DNA of 56,696 nucleotides from an uncultured Oscillospiraceae bacterium. Lineage in GTDB: Bacteria > Bacillota_A > Clostridia > Oscillospirales > Oscillospiraceae. Location of the stretch: assembly GCA_900754605.1 (NCBI GenBank), contig CAAEDK010000255.1:1-56696 (forward strand). The letters run 5' to 3'. A program made the position numbers and the translations under genes. The notes beneath the pieces were generated by a model. The model was not told where the DNA came from and did no database searches. It was given only the letters and a program-made list of their open reading frames with translations. The first letter of the stretch is position 1, and every line of letters starts with the position of its first letter. This document shows, in pieces, positions 9,801 to 16,333 of the stretch.

Positions 9801-10095
9801 GATCTTCGCCTACCTGCCCTTCGGCAACTGGAATGAGTGCCCCAACACGCCGGAACTGATGGCAGTGGCAAAATACTGGTTTGAGCAGTACGGCGCCATC
9901 CCTGCCGCCATGAGCCACGATGAGCTGGAGTTTGAACTTCTGGTTCCTGTCCCCAAGGAAAGAGCTGTGGAGCTGGCTGTGGAGCAATATGGCTTCTGCC
10001 CGGACATCGTGGATCAGGAGCAGGATGATCCCACCGTGGGCAATCTGGCGGATGTCCTGCGGCAGTCCACTGTCTGGTACTTCTGGTGGGATTGA
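3889..10095 (+). CDS. Giant polyimmunity protein, 2068 residues
   Basis: No signal peptide or membrane helix is seen and the protein is strongly acidic. Domains in order, with rough residues: unknown N-terminal domain 1-150; DUF2185/Imm33-like 183-275 (GCIATSRITVEGCKVGYCYR, PDIIPLL, AFERDENG); TPR-like block 287-410; two unrecognised immunity-like domains 420-765; second TPR-like block 805-945; SMI1/KNR4 (SUKH) 980-1120 (VEEELGYKLPASYIWLM, HNGG); DUF4261-like 1154-1391; Gly/Asp-rich linker near 1400; SUFU 1435-1621; unknown 1671-1800; DUF4253 1815-2068, ending STVWYFWWD. Several of these are known immunity folds, so one chain may neutralise several toxins. The gene is preceded by AGGAGG and lies among single-domain immunity genes. 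Confidence 0.85.
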   Translation: MYIKKYWGNFIGGSDDSLNLVAFLEDQKKEEMPLSEIFAKIGLDKQNWNFRQTVGHLEFTHSNGVEMDFHFAIDVVTDLAAILLECSVSGGVDLHDLDEYNTPHRRIRITATPEEHDAMNKALADFAQNPLSYDLHEMMDDEEIREMARDIEALRKELYEAAGRNRDYYVKAEDMQNLLPDWGEANGCIATSRITVEGCKVGYCYREEPDGDWDSGWRFTAGDESDEYMDDPNNAGIYGLNSICNDDPDIIPLLHTPAPCAFERDENGVFQQIKDWKTDEDEEDPDMDILRQCQKWNEKSEYQKIIDALETIPAQERTPEMDSELARAYNNLGAPSNRALLKKAIALLSPHGEYFEGDHCWNFRMGYSYFYLDQEGRALRYFEKALEARPGDEDTIELIDWCKKSISLPQFSQCFRERTVDWWETFAEMEAQLRQMMDDDKDHTRGAEIVAQMEDTLNLVFDEISFEMGFNGEKHELILTPEGDEVKLFELVYFRKHAPKEVLEHWNILVGRQPSQNIGLRTDDGWDISGEDVQIWLEEQGENSFAISAYCEKLLPMLREEEGRVWWMLTTLTDQVLGEIPHMRYIDSFDVLEEPKAEPSILMSQLPDALKERGLELSTDPEAYLESYLGYKMEPNKDPDADWRLDVMAGSTNCVPLINGYLNADNDFMDELHADGAAAGFFCYPLDTLREEEGTEKIFDFRDKLEEVFTTGDGPEVVTLTGGATGLYCGYVDFIAWDIRAALQMAKEFFKDSDIPWASFHTFRREAGTVSLKNPPDEEPDSEAQAAELDETLTGMDYIPYTPQNAEAFFAQIQQWNDEDEYTRCIQALNAIPEDWRNYRTAYALARALENYAILGDHNEGTPNYKGDKALLRAIEVLESVREEGRDKAEWNMRMAYGYQYLHGQEEEAIPYARRWAELDPEDEDAPVVIRECKAEIRKRRSSRNKKDKFVPGDTPFEGFDLTNFWDDSMYALKEYVSDPPSDELIASVEEELGYKLPASYIWLMKQHNGGIPVNTCYPCDEPTCWAEDHVAITGMFGIGREKSCSLCGKLGTQFMIDEWAYPAIGVAICDCPSAGHDMIFLDYRACGPQGEPAVVHVDQENDYKITHLADSFEEFVRGLEHEALYDPDENEGDFEEDDADGKETDRTGVFTGFVLLSKGEWDKDQFIRDMKEKWDISVEEYDASEEKDDDALVFEVGDMLAAVSLATYPIPDGEAEINAENNYMWEDAVQVAREHRAHIMVAVLGKEKKVLEKGKLFAKLAAACCRQQYATGIYTSGVVFEPRFYEGFADMMKEDELPIFNWIWFGLYRSEGGLNGYTYGMDVFGKEEMEVLNADAEPEKLRDFLASLASYVLACDVTLKDGETIGFSADDKHAIIRSPGVSLPEEQMTLKISWESGGDGPEGGGEDPNGGGDDCPDEECFQDEKSSEPEVYTEEEMEAVEGHIQQYFGPFENVFHELVSPDIHVDICVVPPSRERDYYTLVTMGMGAHRMNVPEELAEYKLERAELAIALPADWKLDQESMKDERWYWPIRLLKSLARLPINCDSWLGHGHTVENREPFAENTKLCTATLIDPQGTEDGSEVCTLPGGEEVNFYQVIPLYADELDYKLEHDADALLNRMRGISFVVNPTRQDAVTRGTLSNDDFDGEMDDASDHLESIEEKELPIDPINAYNHMAIYLRWCIEHDLMGEDFLKEYSEVAKQVKVDPASVDLREFIRDELDGCLFSVLFNQQGRAFAGYYYGEGDSPYYPADVDDNALRFFGPERYHSEEFRDEAYLFIPFDEDYYQAMAKVIGERFENWQGQDFDEDTLEPSEVADALMEYLDCECTYFPSMADDDPIMSAYSYAKRESVKEGFVPVLIKADDETLLECLVMNADPEHDADCYEFDLKAVTEYRKKMLSAPVKDSKAVLEELIGQRKAEAEDDDMDWEEILGEMAGGYDNDRFSCYWDSDSHMTHPLVLARIPVKKPWEIFAYLPFGNWNECPNTPELMAVAKYWFEQYGAIPAAMSHDELEFELLVPVPKERAVELAVEQYGFCPDIVDQEQDDPTVGNLADVLRQSTVWYFWWD

Positions 10096-10132
10096 TGGGA
10101 TTCCTGCACCCTCTGAAACGGAGAATTGACCT

Positions 10133-10882
10133 ATGAATAGTGAAGTATTGGCAATAAAACTCCTGGACCTGACCGAGGGACGGGAAACTCCCGAAAGCTG
10201 GCGGAGCTGGTGGGACGAGCATGAGCCGGAGCTGGAAAACCTGCTGAGCCGAGGCGAATTTTTGAAACTGAAACCTTGCCGGCATGACTTCCGATGGGTC
10301 CCGGTGCTGACCAGCCAAAAGGGAGCCATCGCCATTCTGGAAAAGAGCGGCACAGCATTTGAGGTCAGCAATCTCTACCAGGAGCGGTATCTGGCGGAGC
10401 TGGACGCTTTCTGCAAGGAGCAGGAGCGAGTACAGCGGAAAAAGCAAAAGGAATTCAAGGCCAACAATCCTGAGCTGTTTTGCCGTTACCCCAAGTTCTC
10501 CAAGGCGCTGGCAAAGGCGCTGGAGCCATCTGACGAGATCCAGCCTGCCGCCACGGAGGAGCAGATCGCAAGTCAAGAAAGCGTGCTGGACTTCACGCTC
10601 CCGGCCCAGGTGCGAGAGTTCTTCCTGCTGACCGCTGGCATCCAGGTATCCACAGGCGTGATCCTTTCACTTTCCGGGATGTTTGATCTAACCATCCATG
10701 GAGAGCGGTATTGTGTGCTGGGCGAGTTCTGGAAAGAAGCGGATGGCGACCAGCTCCTGCTCCGCCCCGGAGAGGAAACCATCTGGTACTACGCCCATGA
10801 GCAGGACAAGGTCAAGCGACTCTGCAATGATATGACAGAACTGCTGGAGAAGAAATTGGCGAGGTATCTCAATGAGCAATGA
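10133..10882 (+). CDS. SMI1/KNR4 (SUKH)-like protein
   Basis: This is a 249-residue protein. Residues 1-100 form an acidic, Trp-rich helical region of unknown type. From about residue 125 it reads as a SUKH-like domain: PSDEIQPAATEEQIASQES, a FTLPAQVREFFLLTAG strand-helix, then a GMFDLTIHGERYCVLGEFW section and a C-terminal helix. SUKH proteins are widespread immunity proteins against nuclease and other polymorphic toxins. The gene follows the giant gene by 37 bases on the same strand. It may serve as one more immunity protein of the array. Confidence 0.6.
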   Translation: MNSEVLAIKLLDLTEGRETPESWRSWWDEHEPELENLLSRGEFLKLKPCRHDFRWVPVLTSQKGAIAILEKSGTAFEVSNLYQERYLAELDAFCKEQERVQRKKQKEFKANNPELFCRYPKFSKALAKALEPSDEIQPAATEEQIASQESVLDFTLPAQVREFFLLTAGIQVSTGVILSLSGMFDLTIHGERYCVLGEFWKEADGDQLLLRPGEETIWYYAHEQDKVKRLCNDMTELLEKKLARYLNEQ

Positions 10883-10949
10883 AAATATCGCCTATAAAAA
10901 GAAAATAGCGCGGCGGTTGATGGCTGAACTGTAAATCAGCGAAGGAAGA

Positions 10950-11306
10950 ATGAAAATGACATTAGAAGAAATGTTCCGTGATCTCTATGATAAATATGGT
11001 AACGATTTTAACTGGTATATGATCCCCTTCGCACAGGCGGACGGGGCATTTGTTGCAGAACTAAACAAAGAAATAGGACAAGACCACTTCTTATACGGCA
11101 AAAAAATCTTGGCGGTTGCGAAGTGTGAATCCAATGATGATGTGTTATATGTTCTCAGAAACGGAACAGGAAGAGACATCTACTATCTGTTCCATTTAAC
11201 TTACTCAGCACATAATGCGGACGGATTTCCCCAGTATGAGGAGTTTGCAGATCTATTTGCAGTAAAAGAATTTATAGAACGATCATATATCGAGGATTAT
11301 ATGTAA
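10950..11306 (+). CDS. Small AT-rich protein of unknown function
   Basis: This is a 118-residue soluble protein starting at ATG 10950 behind GAAGGAAGA. It includes VLYVLRNGTGRDIYYLFHLTYS and ends YIEDYM. The region is clearly lower in GC than the upstream genes, so it was probably acquired separately. The strand-helix layout resembles small immunity proteins but I cannot name a family. It is the last intact gene before the inserted element, whose left edge lies within the next 160 bases. Confidence 0.55.
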   Translation: MKMTLEEMFRDLYDKYGNDFNWYMIPFAQADGAFVAELNKEIGQDHFLYGKKILAVAKCESNDDVLYVLRNGTGRDIYYLFHLTYSAHNADGFPQYEEFADLFAVKEFIERSYIEDYM

Positions 11307-11579
11307 TTTTCAAATCTCAATTTGAAAACCATAAAATTATGAGTGATTATCGTTCGCCGTAGGTTATCAATAAAATCCTCCAAAAGCATTGAAAATAAAG
11401 GATTTTCCGCAGTGTGTTCGCCTTATCCCTTTATTCGATTTCACACGAGTTTACTCTTGCCCTGACTGTCCATAAGGGCAGAAACAAGGGCAGGAAAATC
11501 CCACAACAAGATATAAGAAATTGTGGCAATCGGGGAACTGTGATGTATGTGCGAATATATGATAGCGGAGGATTTCAAT
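11307..11579. other. AT-rich junction, left edge of the inserted element
   Basis: No convincing gene is seen in these 273 bases. They hold the change from immunity cluster to mobile element. A 22-bp sequence at 11469-11490 (TCCATAAGGGCAGAAACAAG and two more bases) recurs with two mismatches just after the integrase gene. The heptamer AAGGGCA occurs twice here, as expected for arm-type integrase sites. The exact crossover cannot be fixed from this window alone. Confidence 0.5.
11469..11490 (+). repeat. Element-end repeat, left copy (22 bp)
   Basis: This copy matches 21356-21377 at 20 of 22 positions, in the same orientation. The two copies bracket TnpV, MobC, excisionase, repressor and integrase, so they are candidate end or arm sites of the element. 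Confidence 0.5.
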
Positions 11580-11957
11580 ATGGACAAGTACATTTTTAAC
11601 GAGGATAACGGCCTATGGTATGAACTGTCTGGCGACTATTATCTCCCATGCCTGACTGTACCCGCTGAAGAAAAACAGTCTGTCGGCGTATGGGGGCAGC
11701 GGCACAAACGGTATCTCAAAGAGTACCGTCCCGCATTATATAATGCTTTGCTGCTGAGCGGGAAACTGAATGCCTATCTCGCCGGCATTGACCAGCAAGC
11801 GCAAGAGCTGATGGACACTATCATCCAACAGATGGCCGAGGCTCAGGAGATCACTGAAGCAATGAAAGCCGCCGACCAAATGACATGGATCGGTAAGATG
11901 AACAATATTCGAGCCAGTGCGATGGAAGTTGTAGACAAGGAAATCATATACGCATAA
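11580..11957 (+). CDS. tnpV: TnpV-like transposon protein
   Basis: This 125-residue protein opens MDKYIFNEDNGLWYELSGDYY and contains GVWGQRHKRYLKEYR and IGKMNNIRASAMEVVDKEIIYA, the hallmarks of TnpV proteins carried by clostridial integrative and mobilizable elements. It has no transposase active site; its role in the element is unknown. I choose ATG 11580, behind GCGGAGGAT, over an in-frame ATG at 11547. It marks the first gene inside the inserted element. Confidence 0.8.
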   Translation: MDKYIFNEDNGLWYELSGDYYLPCLTVPAEEKQSVGVWGQRHKRYLKEYRPALYNALLLSGKLNAYLAGIDQQAQELMDTIIQQMAEAQEITEAMKAADQMTWIGKMNNIRASAMEVVDKEIIYA

Positions 11958-12083
11958 AGTGTGGTATTTCTTTCTTAGAGACATAGCACTTCAGAAAAAC
12001 CTGATCCTGCAAACGGACACGGAGATAGCCTGAATTGACCACCTCCGTGTTCCCATTTTGAGGAATAGACCGCCCCATCCCTG

Positions 12084-12563
12084 TTATCTGTTCCGAACAC
12101 CCAGATGAATCGCATTCTTCGGACAGGCTCTGGCACAATCACCGCAGCGGATGCACTCGGCACTGTTGGGTGTTTTCACTGGGTCAACACCCATTTTGCA
12201 GGTTTTGGCGCACAGACCGCAATTTACACACTGATCCTTGTCCACCCGCAGGCGGTACAGAGATGCTCGATTAAACAGAGCGTAGGTAGCGCCCAGCGGG
12301 CAGATGTACTTGCAAAATGGCCGGTAAATGAGAATGGATAGGAAAACTGTTACCAGCAGGATAGCGACCTTCCAGCGAAACAGGAAACCAACCATTGCCT
12401 GCAAGCCGGGATTTTTGAACACCAATGGTATGCCGCCCAGCAGCGTCCCGGAAGGACAGATATATTTACAAAACGCAGGTGCGCCCTGTCCTACGATGTC
12501 CACGACAAAAAGCGGCATCAAAATGACAAACACCAGCAGGATCACATATTTGAGATAGCACAA
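12084..12563 (-). pseudogene. 4Fe-4S membrane protein (NapH/YccM-like), N-terminus missing
   Basis: The visible 159 residues are the C-terminal part of a NapH-like ferredoxin membrane protein. They contain two CxxxCP loops at membrane helices (CKYICPSG and CKYICPLG) and two 4Fe-4S clusters (CVNCGLCAKTCK, CIRCGDCARACP). Family members normally have another 100 or so N-terminal residues with a further CGxxCPxG loop. Here the frame begins at a TTG in the middle of the first conserved helix, eight bases from a 23-bp repeat at 12572. The 5' end was probably lost when the neighbouring cassette arrived. It would have passed electrons at the inner membrane. Confidence 0.7.
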
Positions 12564-12571
12564 CGCTCTAC

Positions 12572-12594
12572 GATAGGAAATAGAGTAAGATCAT
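12572..12594 (+). repeat. Cassette-flanking direct repeat, left copy (23 bp)
   Basis: GATAGGAAATAGAGTAAGAT plus three bases, identical to 18316-18338 except for one C/T difference, same orientation, 5744 bases apart. It abuts the truncated end of the 4Fe-4S gene. Confidence 0.7.
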
Positions 12595-12601
12595 ACTGAA
12601 A

Positions 12602-12649
12602 AAACCGTACTTGCAGATCAAAGTATTACCTTCCCTGCAAGTACGGTTT
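12602..12649 (-). terminator. Rho-independent terminator of the kinase-regulator operon
   Basis: A perfect 15-bp stem (12602-12616 with 12635-12649) is followed on the minus strand by a run of Ts. It lies just past the stop of the histidine kinase gene and just inside the left direct repeat. Confidence 0.85.
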
Positions 12650-12652
12650 CTT

Positions 12653-14221
12653 TTATTCACTCAAATTATGTCTTACATCAATATTCAGGCTTTGAATGTA
12701 CTTGTTCGTTTGAATACAAGCGTTCAGCACAGCGTGATCGTATTGCTCCAAAATCTGACGGACAATCAGCAGGCCGCGCCCATGACCGGCCCCCTTGGTC
12801 GTCTGGCCGGGGTGTACGCCGCTGCGCTTTGTCTGCTCTGTGATGGGATTTTTGATGGTATAGGATATCGTTTCCCCGTCACCGGCGATCTGCACCTCCA
12901 CCATACCCTTGGAGATCTTGGCCGTTTCCTCGATGGCGTTGTCCAGCAGGATGCCTAAGATCCGTGTCAGGTCGATGAGATCGATCCCCAATTGGAACTG
13001 TTCCGGCAGGATGTGGACGCTCAATGACACCGGCACCTGCCGTTGAACCGCCTGAGATAATTTCAAATAGAAGAACGCCCGTAGCGTTTCATCGGGCAGC
13101 TGGTATGCTGCTGAAAGCAGCTCGCTTTGATGGATCGCGTTCTGGGAATAGGGGTAGATTTTTTCCCAATAGAATGCCTTCATCTCCTCATCTTCACTGC
13201 GGTCCACAAACCCACCCATAGTAAAAAAGATATTTTTCATATCATGGCGAATACCCTGTAAGGTATCCAGATTGGCCGTCAGATCCTGATAATACGCAAC
13301 AAGCCCCTCTTTTTCTCTCTGCCCCAATGCGACGGTATCCTTATAAAAGGCGACCTGAAACAGCAGGAACAGGAATGGGATCTGAAGGCCAAGCAGGGTG
13401 ATGCAGAGGCAGGGGAACAGGAGCCGCACCAGCGGATTTTGAAACGACATCGCCGTGAAGGGGAGGTCTACCAGAGTACAGACGCCAAGGATCAGGACAG
13501 AAAACCATGGGAAATATCCCTCGACCTTCTGATACCGGCGCCCAAACTGGTTGAGCTGCAAGAGTTTTGACCGGAACAGTCGACGGGTGACATAGGCCAG
13601 TGGGAGGAATACTGCCATCAGCAGTGTGATCGTGCCAATCAGCCCCGCGCTGTATGTTTGAAGCAGCTCCTCCAGATGAGGCATGAGGAAGGACATGGCG
13701 AGGTAGACGGTATAGCCCAGCAAAGAGAGCACCGTGAACAGGACATAGCAGGAGAAGTGATTCCCATGAAGATGCCCCAGATCCAGCTTTGCCGCAAGGT
13801 AGCAGGCACAGAAAATGACCCAAAACAGCCAGAGGTGGCCTAAAATAACAGAGGTGGAATTAAACAGCCTGGACGGGAACAGCAGCGCGGAGAACAAAAA
13901 GAGGTATCCGGCTCCTGTTAGAGGTATCAGCTCCAGAACTCGAAACACAAGGGTCAGCATCAGCGCAAACATAAAAGAAAAGAAAAACTCTGAGCGGATG
14001 CTCACTGTCCAGACATACAGGAGCTGGACAGCAGGCATCAGCAGAAAAATCGCTGTACGCAGGCTCTTTTGCCGGATGCGCCGCGCCGCAAGAAACAGTC
14101 CCATGGAGAGAAGAAGGGCAACGGAAAACTTTCCGATTTCCTCCAGGCAGCCGTAGGCAAGATCCCAAAAGCTGAAGGTTTCCATAAAGTGCGGACCCTC
14201 ATTCAAAAAAATATCGATCAT
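12653..14221 (-). CDS. AgrC-like sensor histidine kinase
   Basis: This 522-residue protein has about eight or nine hydrophobic helices in residues 20-310, with no large extracellular domain. A cytosolic kinase core follows. The phospho-acceptor is His326 in IRHDMKNIFFTMGG; the ATP-binding part shows GILLDNAIEE (N box) and GAGHGRGLLIVRQIL (G box). This is the HPK10/AgrC layout that senses peptides or membrane state and signals to a LytTR regulator. The regulator gene overlaps its start (ATGA at 14218-14221). The ligand is unknown. The likely target is the divergent acyltransferase operon. Confidence 0.85.
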   Translation of the reverse strand: MIDIFLNEGPHFMETFSFWDLAYGCLEEIGKFSVALLLSMGLFLAARRIRQKSLRTAIFLLMPAVQLLYVWTVSIRSEFFFSFMFALMLTLVFRVLELIPLTGAGYLFLFSALLFPSRLFNSTSVILGHLWLFWVIFCACYLAAKLDLGHLHGNHFSCYVLFTVLSLLGYTVYLAMSFLMPHLEELLQTYSAGLIGTITLLMAVFLPLAYVTRRLFRSKLLQLNQFGRRYQKVEGYFPWFSVLILGVCTLVDLPFTAMSFQNPLVRLLFPCLCITLLGLQIPFLFLLFQVAFYKDTVALGQREKEGLVAYYQDLTANLDTLQGIRHDMKNIFFTMGGFVDRSEDEEMKAFYWEKIYPYSQNAIHQSELLSAAYQLPDETLRAFFYLKLSQAVQRQVPVSLSVHILPEQFQLGIDLIDLTRILGILLDNAIEETAKISKGMVEVQIAGDGETISYTIKNPITEQTKRSGVHPGQTTKGAGHGRGLLIVRQILEQYDHAVLNACIQTNKYIQSLNIDVRHNLSE

Positions 14222-14973
14222 CCCTCAGCCCCCTTTCGCTTTGCCATCCCATCCACTACCGCTTTTCTTCGCCCCAAGGCACAGGCGATCAACTGCCCGT
14301 TGGAGAGCTTGAGCATCCCGCCTTGCAGGGCGAGGATGTGTTCTTCATTCACCAGTACAGACCTGTGACAGCGGATAAACTGCGCTCCCAACTGTTCCTG
14401 AGCGTGTTCAATCGTGTCCCGTACGGTCACTTCTGACCCGTCGAAGGTATGATAGCAGATAGAATGGGCCACTGTTTTGACGGAATCCACATACAAAATC
14501 TCAGAAACCGGCAGCCGCACCGTTTCATCGATCCCGATGGGCAGTTCGATGGCGTCCCCGACCGCGCTGTTTTGCTGCTCCGGCGCCGCCATTTTCAAAT
14601 ATCGAATGTATTCCCGTACCATCTCATTCTGGTCCACACATTTTTCGATAAAACCAAAAGGCCGCACACCACTGCGCAGAATATCCATGCCCTTCTCCCC
14701 GTGGCTGGTGACAAAGACGATTTTTCCGCCGGGGTCCGTGTGGTAGATCTGCCGGACAAGGTCCACGCCGTTGAGGGAATCTCTCCCTAAGTCATAATCG
14801 AGAAAATAGAGATAGCTCCCGCCGCCGCGGATAAACTGGAGCAGTTCTTGACCAGTAGAGGCCAGACAGACAAGTTTGGCCTCTACTTTACTTTGCCGGA
14901 TCGCCCGCTCCAGCAATTCGGACAGAAGCTGCAATGTAAAGTGATCGTCGTCACAAAGAATGATTGGTAACAT
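14218..14973 (-). CDS. LytTR-family response regulator (AgrA-like)
   Basis: This is a 251-residue protein. The receiver domain spans residues 1-125, with the acidic pocket CDDD at 7-10 and the phospho-accepting Asp in YFLDYDLG. The LytTR DNA-binding domain runs from about 145 to 245 (LPVSEILYVDS, RCHRSVLVNEEHI, GGMLKLSNGQ). It is coupled to the kinase gene by a four-base overlap and is divergent from the acyltransferase operon. The intergenic region holds direct repeats with the ~20-bp period expected for LytTR binding. Confidence 0.85.
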   Translation of the reverse strand: MLPIILCDDDHFTLQLLSELLERAIRQSKVEAKLVCLASTGQELLQFIRGGGSYLYFLDYDLGRDSLNGVDLVRQIYHTDPGGKIVFVTSHGEKGMDILRSGVRPFGFIEKCVDQNEMVREYIRYLKMAAPEQQNSAVGDAIELPIGIDETVRLPVSEILYVDSVKTVAHSICYHTFDGSEVTVRDTIEHAQEQLGAQFIRCHRSVLVNEEHILALQGGMLKLSNGQLIACALGRRKAVVDGMAKRKGAEG

Positions 14974-15035
14974 GGGTGGAATCCTTTCTCTTTTATCCTT
15001 TTTAGTATATCAAATTTCGGTATGCAGGGAAAGGT

Positions 15036-15087
15036 TTTGTCCTGAATGAACGCAATTTGTCCTGAACGCATAGGGACAAATCGCATT
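15036..15087 (+). promoter_or_regulatory. Candidate LytTR operator
   Basis: TTTGTCCTGAA occurs at 15036-15046 and again at 15056-15066, a 20-bp period. The second copy also forms an inverted repeat with GGGACAAAT at 15073-15081 (ATTTGTCC against GGACAAAT). Direct repeats two helical turns apart are typical of LytTR binding sites. They lie about 75 bases upstream of the extended -10 of the acyltransferase operon. Confidence 0.6.
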
Positions 15088-15140
15088 TGACGCCAAGGGC
15101 ACACATCCGGGGACTGATTCCACATATCTCTCTATATTCA

Positions 15141-15149
15141 TGCTATAAT
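15141..15149 (+). promoter_or_regulatory. Extended -10 promoter of the acyltransferase operon
   Basis: TGCTATAAT is an extended -10 box. No good -35 box is found at 16-18 bases, which suggests that an activator, presumably the adjacent LytTR regulator, is needed. The start codon at 15191 follows AGGAGG. Confidence 0.6.
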
Positions 15150-15190
15150 GCCGCAGGTGACAAGTTCTGATTAAAATCAAGGAGGCACAC

Positions 15191-16333
15191 ATGAATCAAG
15201 AAATTCAAGAAGTAACACCAGTAATACGAAAAGCCACTCCTGCGGCTGACCGGCTGTTGGCATTGGATGCCGTCCGTGGATTGGCTGTGATTGGAATGTT
15301 TATCCAGCATTTTGCGTTGCAGCCGTGGAGCAATTTTGTTTCCGGCAACACCATGATCCTGTTTATTCTCTGCTCGGGCATTTCCTATTCCATGATGGCA
15401 CAGGGGATGTGGAAACGTGGAACTGCTGAACCCGTGTTTCGTGCGCGGGTGCTGGCAAGGGCGCTGTTCATTGATTTGGTCGGTTATGTGATCCTCATGC
15501 TGAACGGTCCCTTTGGCGTGGTATTACAGGCATACGCGATGCTGTTTCTTCTGGCTATGCCGCTGGTCAGGCGTTCAACAAAATCTTTAATTGTGATTTC
15601 TGTCATTGCGTTTTTGGCCTGTCCGCCTGTTATGCTGGTCGGCATGAGCTTATTTGAAGGGGCCGCTCTGCTCTCCGATATTGCCGGCGGACCACTTTCC
15701 GCCGTCGCGTGGTTGCTGGTATTTGTGACTGGCATGGTGATCGGGCGTCTGGACCTCCGCTCAAGCAAGACCAGCATTCGGCTGGCTGCAATCGGTACCG
15801 CTGTTGCACTGCCGGTGAAACTGTTCGCTGTTTCTGTTCTGCCGGAAATCTATCAGTCCTTCTGCAACTGGCTCGTCCAGTTTTCCTCCTCTGCCGCTCT
15901 TCCGGACGCCTATGCGCCGTGGCCCAGAAATACTCTCATGCCGCTTTGGCAGATGCTGTTCATGGATGCACCGCAGGGCGGCTCCATGTTTGAATTGCTG
16001 ATTGGAACGGGCGGGAGCATGGTTCTGCTGGCGGTGGCACTCCTGCTGGAAAAGAAGACGAAGCTGTTGTATCTTCCTTTTGCAAAGGTTGGGAAAGCTG
16101 CGCTGACGCTATACAGTACCCAATTTATATTGGCATGGATACTCATGCTGGTAGGAATAGAGCCATCATCTCTTGCGCAGTTCCCGGGTGGAGACCTTGT
16201 GGTCATCCTCATCACGCTGGCGGCCGGCTGGGCATTGACTCTGCGAAAAAACGGCCCACTGGAAACCGCGATCCGCTGGTTTGAGCGGCAATTCTATCGT
16301 GAGGAACAGAAAAATCATGAAACAGCAGTTTGA
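15191..16333 (+). CDS. DUF418/heparan-acetyltransferase-like membrane protein
   Basis: This is a 380-residue multi-pass membrane protein with about nine to ten hydrophobic segments. It begins with the conserved motif RLLALDAVRGLAVIGMF after a short cytosolic tail, as in DUF1624/HGSNAT and DUF418 proteins. A conserved C-terminal piece (GKAALTLYSTQFI) matches DUF418 ends. Such proteins are thought to move acyl groups across the membrane onto envelope sugars. It is the first gene of a three-gene operon, overlaps the acyltransferase-3 gene by 17 bases, and is divergent from the two-component system. Confidence 0.75.
   Translation: MNQEIQEVTPVIRKATPAADRLLALDAVRGLAVIGMFIQHFALQPWSNFVSGNTMILFILCSGISYSMMAQGMWKRGTAEPVFRARVLARALFIDLVGYVILMLNGPFGVVLQAYAMLFLLAMPLVRRSTKSLIVISVIAFLACPPVMLVGMSLFEGAALLSDIAGGPLSAVAWLLVFVTGMVIGRLDLRSSKTSIRLAAIGTAVALPVKLFAVSVLPEIYQSFCNWLVQFSSSAALPDAYAPWPRNTLMPLWQMLFMDAPQGGSMFELLIGTGGSMVLLAVALLLEKKTKLLYLPFAKVGKAALTLYSTQFILAWILMLVGIEPSSLAQFPGGDLVVILITLAAGWALTLRKNGPLETAIRWFERQFYREEQKNHETAV

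Noticed and set aside
9073..10576. Minus-strand frames of 432 and 325 codons at the end of the giant gene
   Set aside because: Opposite the DUF4253 domain and SUKH-like gene; the products have no recognisable family.
11414..11599. 61-codon frame at the left edge of the element
   Set aside because: No ribosome site, composition unlike a protein, and it overlaps the end repeat and the TnpV start.
14974..15190. Riboswitch or small RNA in the kinase-acyltransferase intergenic region
   Set aside because: The repeats fit DNA binding by a LytTR protein better; no transcript start precedes them on the plus strand.
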